Assembly: GCA_025351795.1 (NCBI GenBank)
Contig: JANXVG010000026.1
Span: 34,999 to 98,998 of the forward strand
DNA from: Salinibacterium sp.
GTDB taxonomy: Bacteria; Actinomycetota; Actinomycetes; Actinomycetales; Microbacteriaceae
Direction: 5' to 3'
Length of the DNA: 64,000 nucleotides
Shown: piece by piece, positions 25,600 through 34,379 of the stretch
Position numbering within the stretch: the stretch's first letter is position 1
Layout: every line of letters begins with the position of its first letter
Position numbers and translations under genes: made by a program
The notes under the pieces: generated by a model
What the model saw: the letters and a program-made list of their open reading frames with translations, nothing else
What the model was told of the DNA's origin: nothing
Database searches by the model: none

Positions 25600-26173
25600 T
25601 TTCGTACCGACTGATTTCGTGCAGACGCCCTCTCAAACCGTCGGACCGTTCTACGGCTTCGCGCTGCCGTACGAGAATGGATCGCAACTCGTGCCCGGTC
25701 ACCACCCGCACGCCATCCGTCTGCACGGAACGGTCACCGACGGTGCCGGGGTCGCCATTCCCGATGCGCTGCTCGAAATCTGGCAGGCCGACGAGAGCGG
25801 CGTTCTGGGCCATTCCCGTGGAAGTCTCGACCGCGATGGGTTCACATTCACCGGGTTCGGGCGCACCGCAGTTAACCTCGCCGGTCATTACACCTTCACT
25901 ACCGTGAAGCCCGGTGCGGTCTCTGGCGGGGCACCGTATGTGCTCGTCACGGTTTTCGCGCGCGGCCTCATCCACCACCTCTTCACCCGCGCGTATTTTC
26001 CGGAGGACGTCGAAGCCCACCAGACCGACACGGTGCTGTCTGCGGTGCCTCGGGAGCGCAGGGCGACCCTCGTCAGTGTGGCGGATGGTGTTGCGGGTGG
26101 TGCGGCGTCCTACCGATTCGACATCAGCCTGCAAGGTGCCGCAGAGACCGTGTTCCTGAACTTCGATGCCTGA
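25592..26173 (+). CDS. pcaG: protocatechuate 3,4-dioxygenase alpha subunit
   Basis: This 193-residue subunit pairs with PcaH. It begins PDFVPTDFVQTPSQTVGPFY, typical of alpha subunits, and has the shared core DALLEIWQADESGV and the C-terminal SYRFDISLQGAAETVF. It lacks the iron ligands, as expected for alpha. It starts inside the end of pcaH and ends inside the start of pcaB, both junctions being the same 8-nt ATGCCTGA overlap. Confidence 0.95.
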   Translation: MPDFVPTDFVQTPSQTVGPFYGFALPYENGSQLVPGHHPHAIRLHGTVTDGAGVAIPDALLEIWQADESGVLGHSRGSLDRDGFTFTGFGRTAVNLAGHYTFTTVKPGAVSGGAPYVLVTVFARGLIHHLFTRAYFPEDVEAHQTDTVLSAVPRERRATLVSVADGVAGGAASYRFDISLQGAAETVFLNFDA

Positions 26174-27641
26174 GCAGTTCACGCCCGCCTCGGGGGGGAG
26201 CGCCAGTGGCACGGGGCTGCTCGATGCCGGATTGCTGAACCCGCTCGGCCACGGAAGTAGAGCGGCAGAGCTCACCAGCGACGCCGCGTGGCTGCAAGGG
26301 ATGGTCGACGTCGAACTCGCCCTCACCCACGCGCTCATTGACGCCCGCCTGGTTCCCGAGTGGATGAGTGCGGTCTGCGATGCCCTGGCGGATGCCGGCC
26401 AGTTCAATCTCGCCGCCATTGCGGCCGAGGGACGCGGTGGAGGCAACCCGGTCATCCCGCTCGTGAAGCACATGAGCGCGGCCGCCGAAATCGTGCGGCC
26501 AGGGGCATCCGACCATATTCATGTCGGTGCGACCAGCCAGGACGTTCTCGATACCGCGGCGGTGGTGATCGCACACCGGGTGACGTCGGACGTCAGCGCG
26601 CAGCTGACCGCGTTCGCGGCCACCTTGGCCACGCTGGCCGACCAGCACCGCGAAACCGTTATGGCTGGTCGTACCCTCGGTCAGCAAGCATCGCCCACCA
26701 GTTTCGGGTTTGTCGCGGCGGGCTGGCTCAATGCCGTCGTCGGGGTTCTTGAGCGCCTGCACACTGTGCGCCGCACCCTGCCCGTGCAACTCGGCGGTGC
26801 AGTCGGAAACCTCGCGGTGTTGACCGAAATCGCCAGGTTGCGGCGACCGGATGCCACGCCGGAGTCAACGGTCGACACCGCACTCGACAGCTTCGCACTG
26901 AGGCTGGGCTTGGCACTGCCGGCCCTCAGCTGGCATACCAATCGCATGGTCATCTCTGACCTGGCCGCCACCTTGGCCGCCGCCGCCGGTGTCGTCGGCA
27001 CATTCGCACTCGACATCACGGTGCTCTCCCGCACCGAAATCGCCGAGGTCAGCGAACGCCTCGAACGGGGAGACGGCGGGTCATCCGCCATGCCGCACAA
27101 GCACAACCCGGTGACGGCCGTACTCATAACGGCCGCGGCCAAACAAATACCCGGGCTTGTCGCCACTCTCTTCGGCAGCATGCTCGCCGAGGACCAGCGA
27201 CCCAGCGGTTCATGGCACGCCGAATGGCAATCACTGCGAATGCTCGAACGGCTCACGGTTTCGGCAGTGACCGGTGCGGCCTCCCTCGTGGAGCGTCTCG
27301 AGATCAGCCCCGAACGCATGCACGCGAACCTTGAGCTCACCGACGGCCTGGTCTTCAGCGAACGGGTTACGACGATGCTCGCCGAAGCCCTCGGCAAGAC
27401 CACCGCCTTCGACCTTGTGCAGCGTGCCTCAGAGGAGTCGTTCGCAACCAGCCGACCATTGCAGGTTGTGCTCTCCGGGTTTCTCGCTACCGATGGCCAC
27501 GACGACACCCTCCGGTCGCAGATCTGGGCCGCGTTCGACGTGAACGGCGACCTAGGGCAGTCTGGTGCGGGCATTAACCGAGTTCTTGAACGCTACCGTG
27601 CCGTGTGCGCCGGCAGCACCGAAAGGAACGCCGAGCGATGA
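26166..27641 (+). CDS. pcaB: 3-carboxy-cis,cis-muconate cycloisomerase
   Basis: This 491-residue member of the fumarase/aspartase superfamily lactonises 3-carboxymuconate to 4-carboxymuconolactone. The superfamily signature is GDGGSSAMPHKHNPV, and HVGATSQDVLDTAAV is the upstream substrate loop. Bacterial PcaB proteins are often about 450 residues; the extra length here is at the C-terminus. It overlaps pcaG by 8 nt and pcaL by 4 nt, so it is in the middle of a tightly coupled block. Confidence 0.94.
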   Translation: MPEQFTPASGGSASGTGLLDAGLLNPLGHGSRAAELTSDAAWLQGMVDVELALTHALIDARLVPEWMSAVCDALADAGQFNLAAIAAEGRGGGNPVIPLVKHMSAAAEIVRPGASDHIHVGATSQDVLDTAAVVIAHRVTSDVSAQLTAFAATLATLADQHRETVMAGRTLGQQASPTSFGFVAAGWLNAVVGVLERLHTVRRTLPVQLGGAVGNLAVLTEIARLRRPDATPESTVDTALDSFALRLGLALPALSWHTNRMVISDLAATLAAAAGVVGTFALDITVLSRTEIAEVSERLERGDGGSSAMPHKHNPVTAVLITAAAKQIPGLVATLFGSMLAEDQRPSGSWHAEWQSLRMLERLTVSAVTGAASLVERLEISPERMHANLELTDGLVFSERVTTMLAEALGKTTAFDLVQRASEESFATSRPLQVVLSGFLATDGHDDTLRSQIWAAFDVNGDLGQSGAGINRVLERYRAVCAGSTERNAER

Positions 27642-28858
27642 GCCGCCCCACTATTCTGTGTACCGTCGAGCCGGTACGAAGCGGTGCGCCCGATGCGCAG
27701 CTGGTCGTGCTCGGCCCCTCGCTCGGAACGACGACCACGCTCTGGGACGAGGTTGTCGATCAGCTCGCCGAAAACTACCGTGTGCTGCGCTTCGACCTTC
27801 CCGGACATGGATTCAGCCCCGCGACAAATGCTCCCTTTACTGTCTCCGAGATCGCGACTGCGGTCATCAGCCTCGTCGACTCGGTTGGTGGGGGAGCGTT
27901 CCACTACGCCGGTATTTCTTTAGGCGGAGCGGTCGGTCTGGAGCTTGCTCTCCACTATCCCGACCGGCTGCAGAGCCTCGGTGTGATCTGCTCGGGGGCG
28001 AAGATCGGCACGTCAGAGGGCTGGCTGGAACGCGCCGCGCAGATTCGAGCGAGCGGCACGCCTTCTCTGATAGCAGGGAGTGCAGAGCGCTGGTTCGCGC
28101 CCGGATTCCTGGAACGCAACCCGGCAGCCAGCTCTGCGGCGCTGGCGAGGTTGCTTGATGTCGATGATGAATCGTATGCGCTCTGCTGCGAGGCGCTCGC
28201 ACACTTCGATCTCACTGACGCGGTTTCCGACATCCGTGTGCCGACGTTATGTGTGTCGGGTGAGTTCGACGTGGCGACACCGCCCGCCCAGCTCATCGAG
28301 CTTGCCGCCCGCATTCCCGGGGCGAGCCAGCTAACGATCAGCGATGTCGCACATTTGCCTGCCATCGAACGTCCGCTCGAATTGGGGGCGCTCCTGCTCG
28401 CACACCTGGCCAGTCGCGCTCCGGCCGCTGCGGCGTCCCGCACCGCTGCGGCCACCCACGCCGACGGCATGACCGTGCGACGTGAGGTGCTCGGCAACGC
28501 CCATGTCGATGCCGCGACCGCGGCTATCACCCCGGAGACGGCTGACTTTCAGGACTTTATTACCCGCTATGCCTGGGGTGAAGTCTGGACCAGGCCCGGA
28601 CTAGACCGCCGCACCCGGAGTTTTCTGACCCTCGCGAGCCTAGTGACCGGCGGCCATGGACAGGAAATCGCCATGCACATCCGAGCGGCATTGACCAACG
28701 GACTGACCCGTGCCGAAATCAGCGAGGCGATCATGCACACCGCGATCTACGCGGGGCTCCCCGCTGCGAATTCTGCCTTTGCCATCGCTCGGCAGACGTT
28801 CGCTACCCTTGACGAGGTAGCCGCGCAGCCAACGACCGGCACCACTCCACAGTCGTGA
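27638..28858 (+). CDS. pcaL: fused 3-oxoadipate enol-lactonase / 4-carboxymuconolactone decarboxylase
   Basis: This 406-residue fusion joins an alpha/beta-hydrolase (PcaD, residues 1-260) and a carboxymuconolactone decarboxylase (PcaC, about 290-395). The nucleophile elbow is AGISLGGAVG with Ser94. The second domain shows RRTRSFLTLASLVTGGHGQE and the helix MHIRAALTNGLTRAEISEA. It performs two consecutive steps, giving 3-oxoadipate. Such PcaL fusions are the usual actinobacterial form. ATG 27638 overlaps the pcaB stop (ATGA); an upstream in-frame start at 27605 is inside pcaB and unlikely. Confidence 0.95.
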   Translation: MSRPTILCTVEPVRSGAPDAQLVVLGPSLGTTTTLWDEVVDQLAENYRVLRFDLPGHGFSPATNAPFTVSEIATAVISLVDSVGGGAFHYAGISLGGAVGLELALHYPDRLQSLGVICSGAKIGTSEGWLERAAQIRASGTPSLIAGSAERWFAPGFLERNPAASSAALARLLDVDDESYALCCEALAHFDLTDAVSDIRVPTLCVSGEFDVATPPAQLIELAARIPGASQLTISDVAHLPAIERPLELGALLLAHLASRAPAAAASRTAAATHADGMTVRREVLGNAHVDAATAAITPETADFQDFITRYAWGEVWTRPGLDRRTRSFLTLASLVTGGHGQEIAMHIRAALTNGLTRAEISEAIMHTAIYAGLPAANSAFAIARQTFATLDEVAAQPTTGTTPQS

Positions 28859-28897
28859 CGCACGTCACCCCTCACGCACATCAAAGGACCACCCTTC

Positions 28898-29698
28898 ATG
28901 GACAAGACTTACCCCTCGGCTGCTGCCGCCGTCGCGGACATCGGTGACGGATCTTCGCTCGCAGTGGGAGGTTTTGGCCTGGTCGGAGTGCCGATCGTGC
29001 TCATTCGTGCGCTGCTCGCGCAGGCGACCACAAATTTGCGGGTGGTCTCCAACAACTGCGGTGTCGACGGTTGGGGACTCGGCGAACTGCTCTCTGAGGG
29101 TCGGATCAGCCGTGTCACCGCCTCCTACATTGGAGAGAACAAGGACTTCGCTCGCCGGTACCTGGGCGGGGAGCTCGAGGTGGAGCTGACCCCGCAGGGC
29201 ACCCTGGCCGAGCGTCTGCGGGCAGGTGGCACCGGCATTCCGGCGTTTTTTACCGCGAGCGGCGTGGGCACCATGGTCGCCGACGGCGGACTACCCTGGC
29301 GGTACGGCCCGAACGGCGAGGTGATGCTGGAGTCACCAGCCAAGGAGACCCGATTGTTCTCGGCGCTCGGCACCGAGCGTGAATACGTGCTCGAGGAGGC
29401 CATCGTCACCGACTACGCACTGGTGCGCGCGGCGCGCGGTGATCGTCATGGCAACCTCGTTTTCGAGAAGTCGGCACGCAACTTCAACCCGGTGGCTGGC
29501 ATGGCCGGCCGCATCACGATCGCCGAAGTTGACGAGCTCGTCGAACCGGGGGAGATCGATCCGGATCAGATTCACCTGCCGGGCATTTACGTGAACCGGA
29601 TCATCCAGCTCACCCCGGAGCAGGCGGCCGATCTGCCGATCGAAAAGGTCACGACGCGCCCTCGGTCTGGGAACGCATCCGTCGAGCAGAAAGGCTAA
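28898..29698 (+). CDS. pcaI: 3-oxoadipate CoA-transferase subunit A
   Basis: This 266-residue CoA-transferase family I alpha subunit has the family glycine loop [15 protein letters not shown] and the later [13 protein letters not shown] region in [14 protein letters not shown]. With PcaJ it moves CoA from succinyl-CoA to 3-oxoadipate. It starts 39 nt after pcaL with AAAGGA before the ATG. The sequence is also compatible with succinyl-CoA:3-ketoacid transferase, but the operon settles the role. Confidence 0.93.
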   Translation: MDKTYPSAAAAVADIGDGSSLAVGGFGLVGVPIVLIRALLAQATTNLRVVSNNCGVDGWGLGELLSEGRISRVTASYIGENKDFARRYLGGELEVELTPQGTLAERLRAGGTGIPAFFTASGVGTMVADGGLPWRYGPNGEVMLESPAKETRLFSALGTEREYVLEEAIVTDYALVRAARGDRHGNLVFEKSARNFNPVAGMAGRITIAEVDELVEPGEIDPDQIHLPGIYVNRIIQLTPEQAADLPIEKVTTRPRSGNASVEQKG

Positions 29699-29703
29699 CT
29701 GCC

Positions 29704-30399
29704 GTGCCCTTGTCCCGTAATAAGTTGACCCGCAACGAAATGGCTGCGCGTGCCGCGCAAGAACTCACCGACGGTAGCTACGTGAACCTGGGGATTGGGC
29801 TACCCACGCTCATCCCGAACTTTCTCGCCGTCGGAACCAGCGTGACCCTGCACTCGGAGAACGGGGTGCTCGGTGTCGGCCCCTACCCGTGGGAGGGTGA
29901 GGAAGACCCCAAGTTGATCAATGCCGGCAAGGAAACCATCACCGTCAACCCCGGTGCCTCGTACTTTGATTCGGCGCAGAGCTTCGGCATGATCCGCGGC
30001 GGCATGATTGACGTGGCCGTTCTCGGTGCAATGCAGGTGTCGGCGGCCGGCGACATCGCCAACTGGGCTGTGCCGGGCAAGCTGATCAAGGGTATGGGCG
30101 GGGCAATGGACCTCGTGCACGGCGCCGACACTGTGATCGTCGTCATGGAGCACACCACTAAGAACGGCGAATTCAAGATCGTCAACGAATGCTCGCTGCC
30201 GCTCACCGGGAAGAGAGTCGTCACGCGCATTATCACCGACCTCGCTGTCATCGACGTCACACCGGACGGCCTCGTGCTACGCGAGATTGCACCCGGGCTC
30301 ACTGTTGACGACGTACAGGCGGCGACCGAGGTTCGGTTGATTCTCGATGGCGAGCCTCTCGTCATCCAGACCGCCACGGCGGGGCGGGCCGCATCATGA
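29704..30399 (+). CDS. pcaJ: 3-oxoadipate CoA-transferase subunit B
   Basis: This 231-residue beta subunit carries the catalytic Glu in [10 protein letters not shown], preceded by [14 protein letters not shown] and followed by [15 protein letters not shown]. The Glu forms the enzyme-CoA thioester. The start is GTG 29704, 5 nt after pcaI, with AAAGG upstream. It overlaps pcaF by 4 nt. Both subunits are complete. Confidence 0.94.
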   Translation: MPLSRNKLTRNEMAARAAQELTDGSYVNLGIGLPTLIPNFLAVGTSVTLHSENGVLGVGPYPWEGEEDPKLINAGKETITVNPGASYFDSAQSFGMIRGGMIDVAVLGAMQVSAAGDIANWAVPGKLIKGMGGAMDLVHGADTVIVVMEHTTKNGEFKIVNECSLPLTGKRVVTRIITDLAVIDVTPDGLVLREIAPGLTVDDVQAATEVRLILDGEPLVIQTATAGRAAS

Positions 30400-31607
30400 G
30401 AGATGTCGTCATCTGTGAACCGCTGCGCACGCCGATCGGTCGTTTCGGCGGGGTGTTCAAGGCTGTCCCACCGGTCGAGCTTGCGTCCACGGTGATTGCG
30501 GCGCTGATTGCGCGCAGCGGGATCGACGGTTCGGCGGTCGACGATGTCATTTTCGGCCAGGCCTACCCCACAGCGGAGGCACCTTCCATCGCACGAGTGG
30601 CGGCACTGAATGCGGGGTTACCCGTCACCGTCGGCGGTGTTCAACTGGACCGCCGGTGCGGTTCCGGCCTCCAGGCGATTCTGGATGCTTCCATGCAGGT
30701 ACAGACCGGGGTCAGCGACCTGGCGATCGCCGGGGGTGTTGACTCGATGAGTCAGGCGCCGTTCTACACCGTGGACTCCCGCTGGGGGTTCGCCGGAACG
30801 GCTGGAATTCTGCTGCGCGATGCGCTCAGTCGTGGCCGCGAGACGGCGGGCGGCCACAACTACCCCGTTCCTGGCGGCATGCTCGAGACGGCGGAAAACC
30901 TGCGGCGTGACTACTCAATCAGTCGGGAAGAGCAGGATGAGCTGGCCCTACGCTCGCAACATCGAGCCGCGGTTGCCGTCTCCGAGGGGCGGTTTGACCA
31001 GGAGATCGTTCCGGTCACGGTGGCCGGCCGCGCGGGATCCATCGTCGTCGACAGAGACGAAACGCCGCGCCCGGACACGACGCTCGACGCGCTTGCCGGC
31101 CTGCGCCCGATATTGCTGAAGACGGATGCCGCCGCAACCGTTACCGCGGGCAATGCGAGCGGTCAGAACGACGCAGCGGCCGCGTGCATTGTGACGACGC
31201 CCGAACGGGCGGCCGAGCTGGGGTTGACGCCGCTGGTGCGACTCGTCGCCTGGGCTCGCGCCGGCGTCGAGCCGTCGCGGATGGGGATTGGGCCCGTTCC
31301 GGCCACGGCGAAAGTGCTTAAGCGCGCCGGCCTGACGCTTGCCGACATCGATCTGATCGAGCTCAATGAGGCGTTCGCGGCCCAAGTGCTCGCGGTGACC
31401 CGCGAGTGGAATTTCACTGAGGCCGATTGGGCGCGCACCAACGTGAACGGTTCTGGCATCTCGCTCGGGCATCCGGTTGGCGCTACGGGCGTGCGCATAC
31501 TCGCGACCGCCGCGCGTCAGTTGCACCGCACCAACGGGCGCTATCTGCTCGAAACCATGTGCATCGGCGGGGGCCAGGGCCTCGCCGCGATCTTCGAGAG
31601 GGTTTAG
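30396..31607 (+). CDS. pcaF: 3-oxoadipyl-CoA thiolase
   Basis: This 403-residue thiolase splits 3-oxoadipyl-CoA into succinyl-CoA and acetyl-CoA, the last step of the beta-ketoadipate pathway. The acyl-acceptor Cys88 is in [11 protein letters not shown], the His is in [14 protein letters not shown], and the C-terminal active Cys is in [15 protein letters not shown]. It is the last gene of the operon. General acetyl-CoA acetyltransferase activity cannot be ruled out by sequence, but context supports PcaF. Confidence 0.94.
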   Translation: MRDVVICEPLRTPIGRFGGVFKAVPPVELASTVIAALIARSGIDGSAVDDVIFGQAYPTAEAPSIARVAALNAGLPVTVGGVQLDRRCGSGLQAILDASMQVQTGVSDLAIAGGVDSMSQAPFYTVDSRWGFAGTAGILLRDALSRGRETAGGHNYPVPGGMLETAENLRRDYSISREEQDELALRSQHRAAVAVSEGRFDQEIVPVTVAGRAGSIVVDRDETPRPDTTLDALAGLRPILLKTDAAATVTAGNASGQNDAAAACIVTTPERAAELGLTPLVRLVAWARAGVEPSRMGIGPVPATAKVLKRAGLTLADIDLIELNEAFAAQVLAVTREWNFTEADWARTNVNGSGISLGHPVGATGVRILATAARQLHRTNGRYLLETMCIGGGQGLAAIFERV

Positions 31608-31810
31608 TAGCGGTCCCCGCGAACGCGAGCCCTCGGCGGACGGGCGCCCCCGGAAATCCGAAAAGAGTCCGAGCCTGACGGGCATCCTCAACCGCGTCGA
31701 TGTCTCGGGGCAGCTCGTGGTACTCGATTCTTCCTACTAAAAACGTCGAATTGGCCGATGTGGTTCGAGCCGTCAGCGTCGATACCGGGGTGGTCTCAAG
31801 GTTCTGGTCC

Positions 31811-32896
31811 CTAAGTGGGCAGCGGATAGGCGGCGCGCGTGTACTGCGGTGGGTAGTAGTCGATGGCAACACCGAGTTCAGCGGCCGCGCGCCACGCGAA
31901 GTGTGGGTCGCGCATCAACTGCCGCCCCATCATCACAGCATCTGCTTGGCCGCTCGCCACGATGTCTTCCGCCTGCCGCGCTTCGGTGATGAGTCCGACC
32001 GTGGAGACGGGAGCGGCGCATTTCTCACGCACGAACTCTGCAAAAGGCACCTGATATCCCGGAGCCAACGGGATGTGGACGCCCGAGACGAGTCCGCCCG
32101 TTGAGATGTCGAAAAAGTCTGCGCCGGCCGCGTGAGCACTGGCTGCGGCGACGGCCGTCTGCTCGCGATCCCAGCCTCCCGCTGCCCAGTCGCTTGCTGA
32201 AAATCGCACGAGCACGGGAACGGAGTGACCGACGGCGGCACGCACGGCGTGTACAACCTCAAGCAGCAGCCGCATTCGGTTCTCCAGGGAGCCGCCGTAG
32301 GTGTCTTCCCGTGTGTTCGACAGGGGGGAGAGAAACTGGTGCAGAAGGTAGCCGTGGGCGGCGTGCAGTTCTATCAGGTCGAAGCCAGCGCGCACTGCGC
32401 GGGTGGCCGCTGCCGCGAATTCGGCTACCACATCCACTATCTCCGCCGCCGACAGGGCGAGCGGCTCGTCGTAGCCCGCGAACGCGATGGCGGAGGGGGC
32501 GACGGTGCGCCACCCGCCAGCCGAGGGTGCAACGGTGCCGTGGTTGGGCGCCCACGGGCGCCAGGTAGACCCCTTGCGGCCGGCGTGGGCAAGTTGAACG
32601 CCAGCGACCGCGCCCTGCGCATGAATGAACTCCACTATTCGAGACCAGGCGACCGCCTGCCGGTCGTTCCACAGCCCCGTGTCTTGCGGCGAAATGCGCC
32701 CAGCCGGGGTGACGGCGGTGGCTTCTGTCATGACAAGGCCGGCTCCGCCAAGCGCGAAGGATCCGAGGTGCACGAGGTGCCAGTCTGTGGGCACACCGTC
32801 GTTCTTTTCGACCGAGTACTGACAGAGCGGCGAAACCCACAGGCGGTTTCGAAACGTCGTTTCACGAATCGTCAGCGGGCTGAACAGTGCGCTCAT
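31811..32896 (-). CDS. Old Yellow Enzyme family flavin oxidoreductase, YqjM type
   Basis: This 361-residue FMN-dependent ene-reductase belongs to the thermophilic-like OYE class. Cys25 and Tyr27 in SPLCQYS match the YqjM active-site pair, and QLAHAGRKG and MMGRQLMRDPHF bind flavin and phosphate. It reduces activated C=C bonds with NADPH; the natural substrate is unknown. It is convergent with pcaF and overlaps the upstream HAD gene by 4 nt. A role in aromatic metabolism is suggested only by proximity. Confidence 0.92.
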   Translation of the reverse strand: MSALFSPLTIRETTFRNRLWVSPLCQYSVEKNDGVPTDWHLVHLGSFALGGAGLVMTEATAVTPAGRISPQDTGLWNDRQAVAWSRIVEFIHAQGAVAGVQLAHAGRKGSTWRPWAPNHGTVAPSAGGWRTVAPSAIAFAGYDEPLALSAAEIVDVVAEFAAAATRAVRAGFDLIELHAAHGYLLHQFLSPLSNTREDTYGGSLENRMRLLLEVVHAVRAAVGHSVPVLVRFSASDWAAGGWDREQTAVAAASAHAAGADFFDISTGGLVSGVHIPLAPGYQVPFAEFVREKCAAPVSTVGLITEARQAEDIVASGQADAVMMGRQLMRDPHFAWRAAAELGVAIDYYPPQYTRAAYPLPT

Positions 32897-33510
32897 ATCG
32901 CGAGCGCTTCGAGGAAGGCGCGCAGGCCCGCAACCCCGACGAAGTGATGCACAGTAGCTCCGATCGCTGCGGCAGCATCTGTATTGATGCCCTTGTTATC
33001 CACAAAGACCATATTCTCGAGGGTTATTCCCAGATCGCTCGCTACCTCGCGGTAGATCGCCGGGTCGGGCTTGATGGCGTCCATCTCGGCGCTCACGAAC
33101 ATCCGCTCAAAGAATTGGGCCATCGGAGAGTGCCGAAATGGCCCAGAGAAGTCGAACCCGGCGTTAGACAACAGCGCAATGCGGGTGCCTCCGGCGTGTA
33201 ATTCTTCGATCACGTCGATCGTGCCAGGCTCGACGCTGATCCAGCTGCGAAAGTCCGCGGCCCATAGCGCATGCACGAGTGACGCCGACCACGTCAGGCC
33301 GAGGTCGCTCGCGACGAGCCCCCAGTAGGCGGCAGTGCTGACGGTGCCCTGGTCGAGGCCCTCGCGGTACTTCCAGTAGGTAGCCCAGAACGCGACCGGG
33401 GGCGCACCGGCGATCGCGACGAGCGCAGCCCGGTCCGACTCGCTGGGCGACATAGAGATCACCTCGCCGTAGTCGAACACGACGACACGACCTGGGATCG
33501 AAATACTCAC
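32893..33510 (-). CDS. HAD-superfamily hydrolase
   Basis: This 205-residue protein has HAD motif I VFDYGEV with nucleophile Asp13, motif II LLSNAG, the Lys motif KPDPAIY and motif IV VFVDNKG. The second position of the usual DxD is Gly15 rather than Asp; many subfamily IA-like proteins with D-x-G such as YihX share this. Substrate is unknown. It is coupled to the OYE gene by an ATGA overlap and divergent from nnrD. Confidence 0.85.
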   Translation of the reverse strand: MSISIPGRVVVFDYGEVISMSPSESDRAALVAIAGAPPVAFWATYWKYREGLDQGTVSTAAYWGLVASDLGLTWSASLVHALWAADFRSWISVEPGTIDVIEELHAGGTRIALLSNAGFDFSGPFRHSPMAQFFERMFVSAEMDAIKPDPAIYREVASDLGITLENMVFVDNKGINTDAAAAIGATVHHFVGVAGLRAFLEALAI

Positions 33511-33533
33511 CCCATCAAACTATCGTGAGTCCC

Positions 33534-34355
33534 ATGAGTACCTTCACCGAGTGGACAGCAGACGACGCGGCCGAATACGTCGCAGTGCCAGCAGACAGCG
33601 ACGACAAGTATTCGCGCGGGGTACTGGGAATGATTACCGGTTCTGCGCAGTATCCGGGCGCTGCGGTACTCGGGGTCGAAGCGGCTTTGCGCACCGGAGT
33701 CGGTATGGTGCGCTACCTCGGCCCTGGTCACCCCACCCGACTCGTTCTGCAACGAAGGCCCGAAGCTGTGACTTCCAACGGGCGAGTGCAGGCTTGGGTG
33801 ATTGGCTCGGGTATGGACTATGCCACACGCGATAACGTGACTAAAGGCCTCATGGCCGAAGCGATGGCGCAGACGGTTGCTGTGGTGCTCGACGGCGGAG
33901 CCTATGACCTCTGCGATCAGGCAACCGGACCAGTGGTGATCACCCCGCACTACGGAGAGCTTGCGCGAGTGCTCGGCGTCGAGGTACACGAGATCGCGAG
34001 CGATCCTGCGGCATGGGCAATAACGGCGGCCGAGAAACTGGGGGTCACCGTGCTGTTGAAAGGCCACGAGACGCACGTGGCTGGTGCCGGCATCGCCCTT
34101 GTGGCCCGCTCGGCCCCAGCGTGGCTCGCAACGGCGGGCGCGGGTGATGCACTCGCTGGTGTACTCGGGGCACTTGTGGCCACACACTCGACCGAGATTG
34201 CGGCGGATGCCACGGCGCTTGCTCGGCTCGCTGCAACGGCATCCGTGCTGCACGGACTCGCCGCACGCCGTGCCTCTGGTGGTGGCCCATTCACGATATT
34301 GGACCTCGCAGAGGCGCTCCCACGCACGATTGCGGAGCTGGTGGCCAGAGCCTAA
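33534..34355 (+). CDS. nnrD: ADP-dependent NAD(P)H-hydrate dehydratase
   Basis: This 273-residue repair enzyme dehydrates damaged NAD(P)H hydrates. The C-terminal ribokinase-like motif TAGAGDALAGVLGAL and VVITPHYGELARVLGV are diagnostic. The fused NnrE epimerase domain found in some bacteria is absent, so an epimerase should be elsewhere. Starts at GTG 33525 and ATG 33534 are both possible; neither has a strong ribosome binding site, and the ATG is given. Confidence 0.92.
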   Translation: MSTFTEWTADDAAEYVAVPADSDDKYSRGVLGMITGSAQYPGAAVLGVEAALRTGVGMVRYLGPGHPTRLVLQRRPEAVTSNGRVQAWVIGSGMDYATRDNVTKGLMAEAMAQTVAVVLDGGAYDLCDQATGPVVITPHYGELARVLGVEVHEIASDPAAWAITAAEKLGVTVLLKGHETHVAGAGIALVARSAPAWLATAGAGDALAGVLGALVATHSTEIAADATALARLAATASVLHGLAARRASGGGPFTILDLAEALPRTIAELVARA

Positions 34356-34379
34356 GCAAGCCCCGGCTACGCTGGAGGC

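Noticed and set aside
31477..31740. 87-codon plus-strand frame over the pcaF end
   Set aside because: Mostly antiframe to pcaF and Arg/Ser-rich; no start signal.
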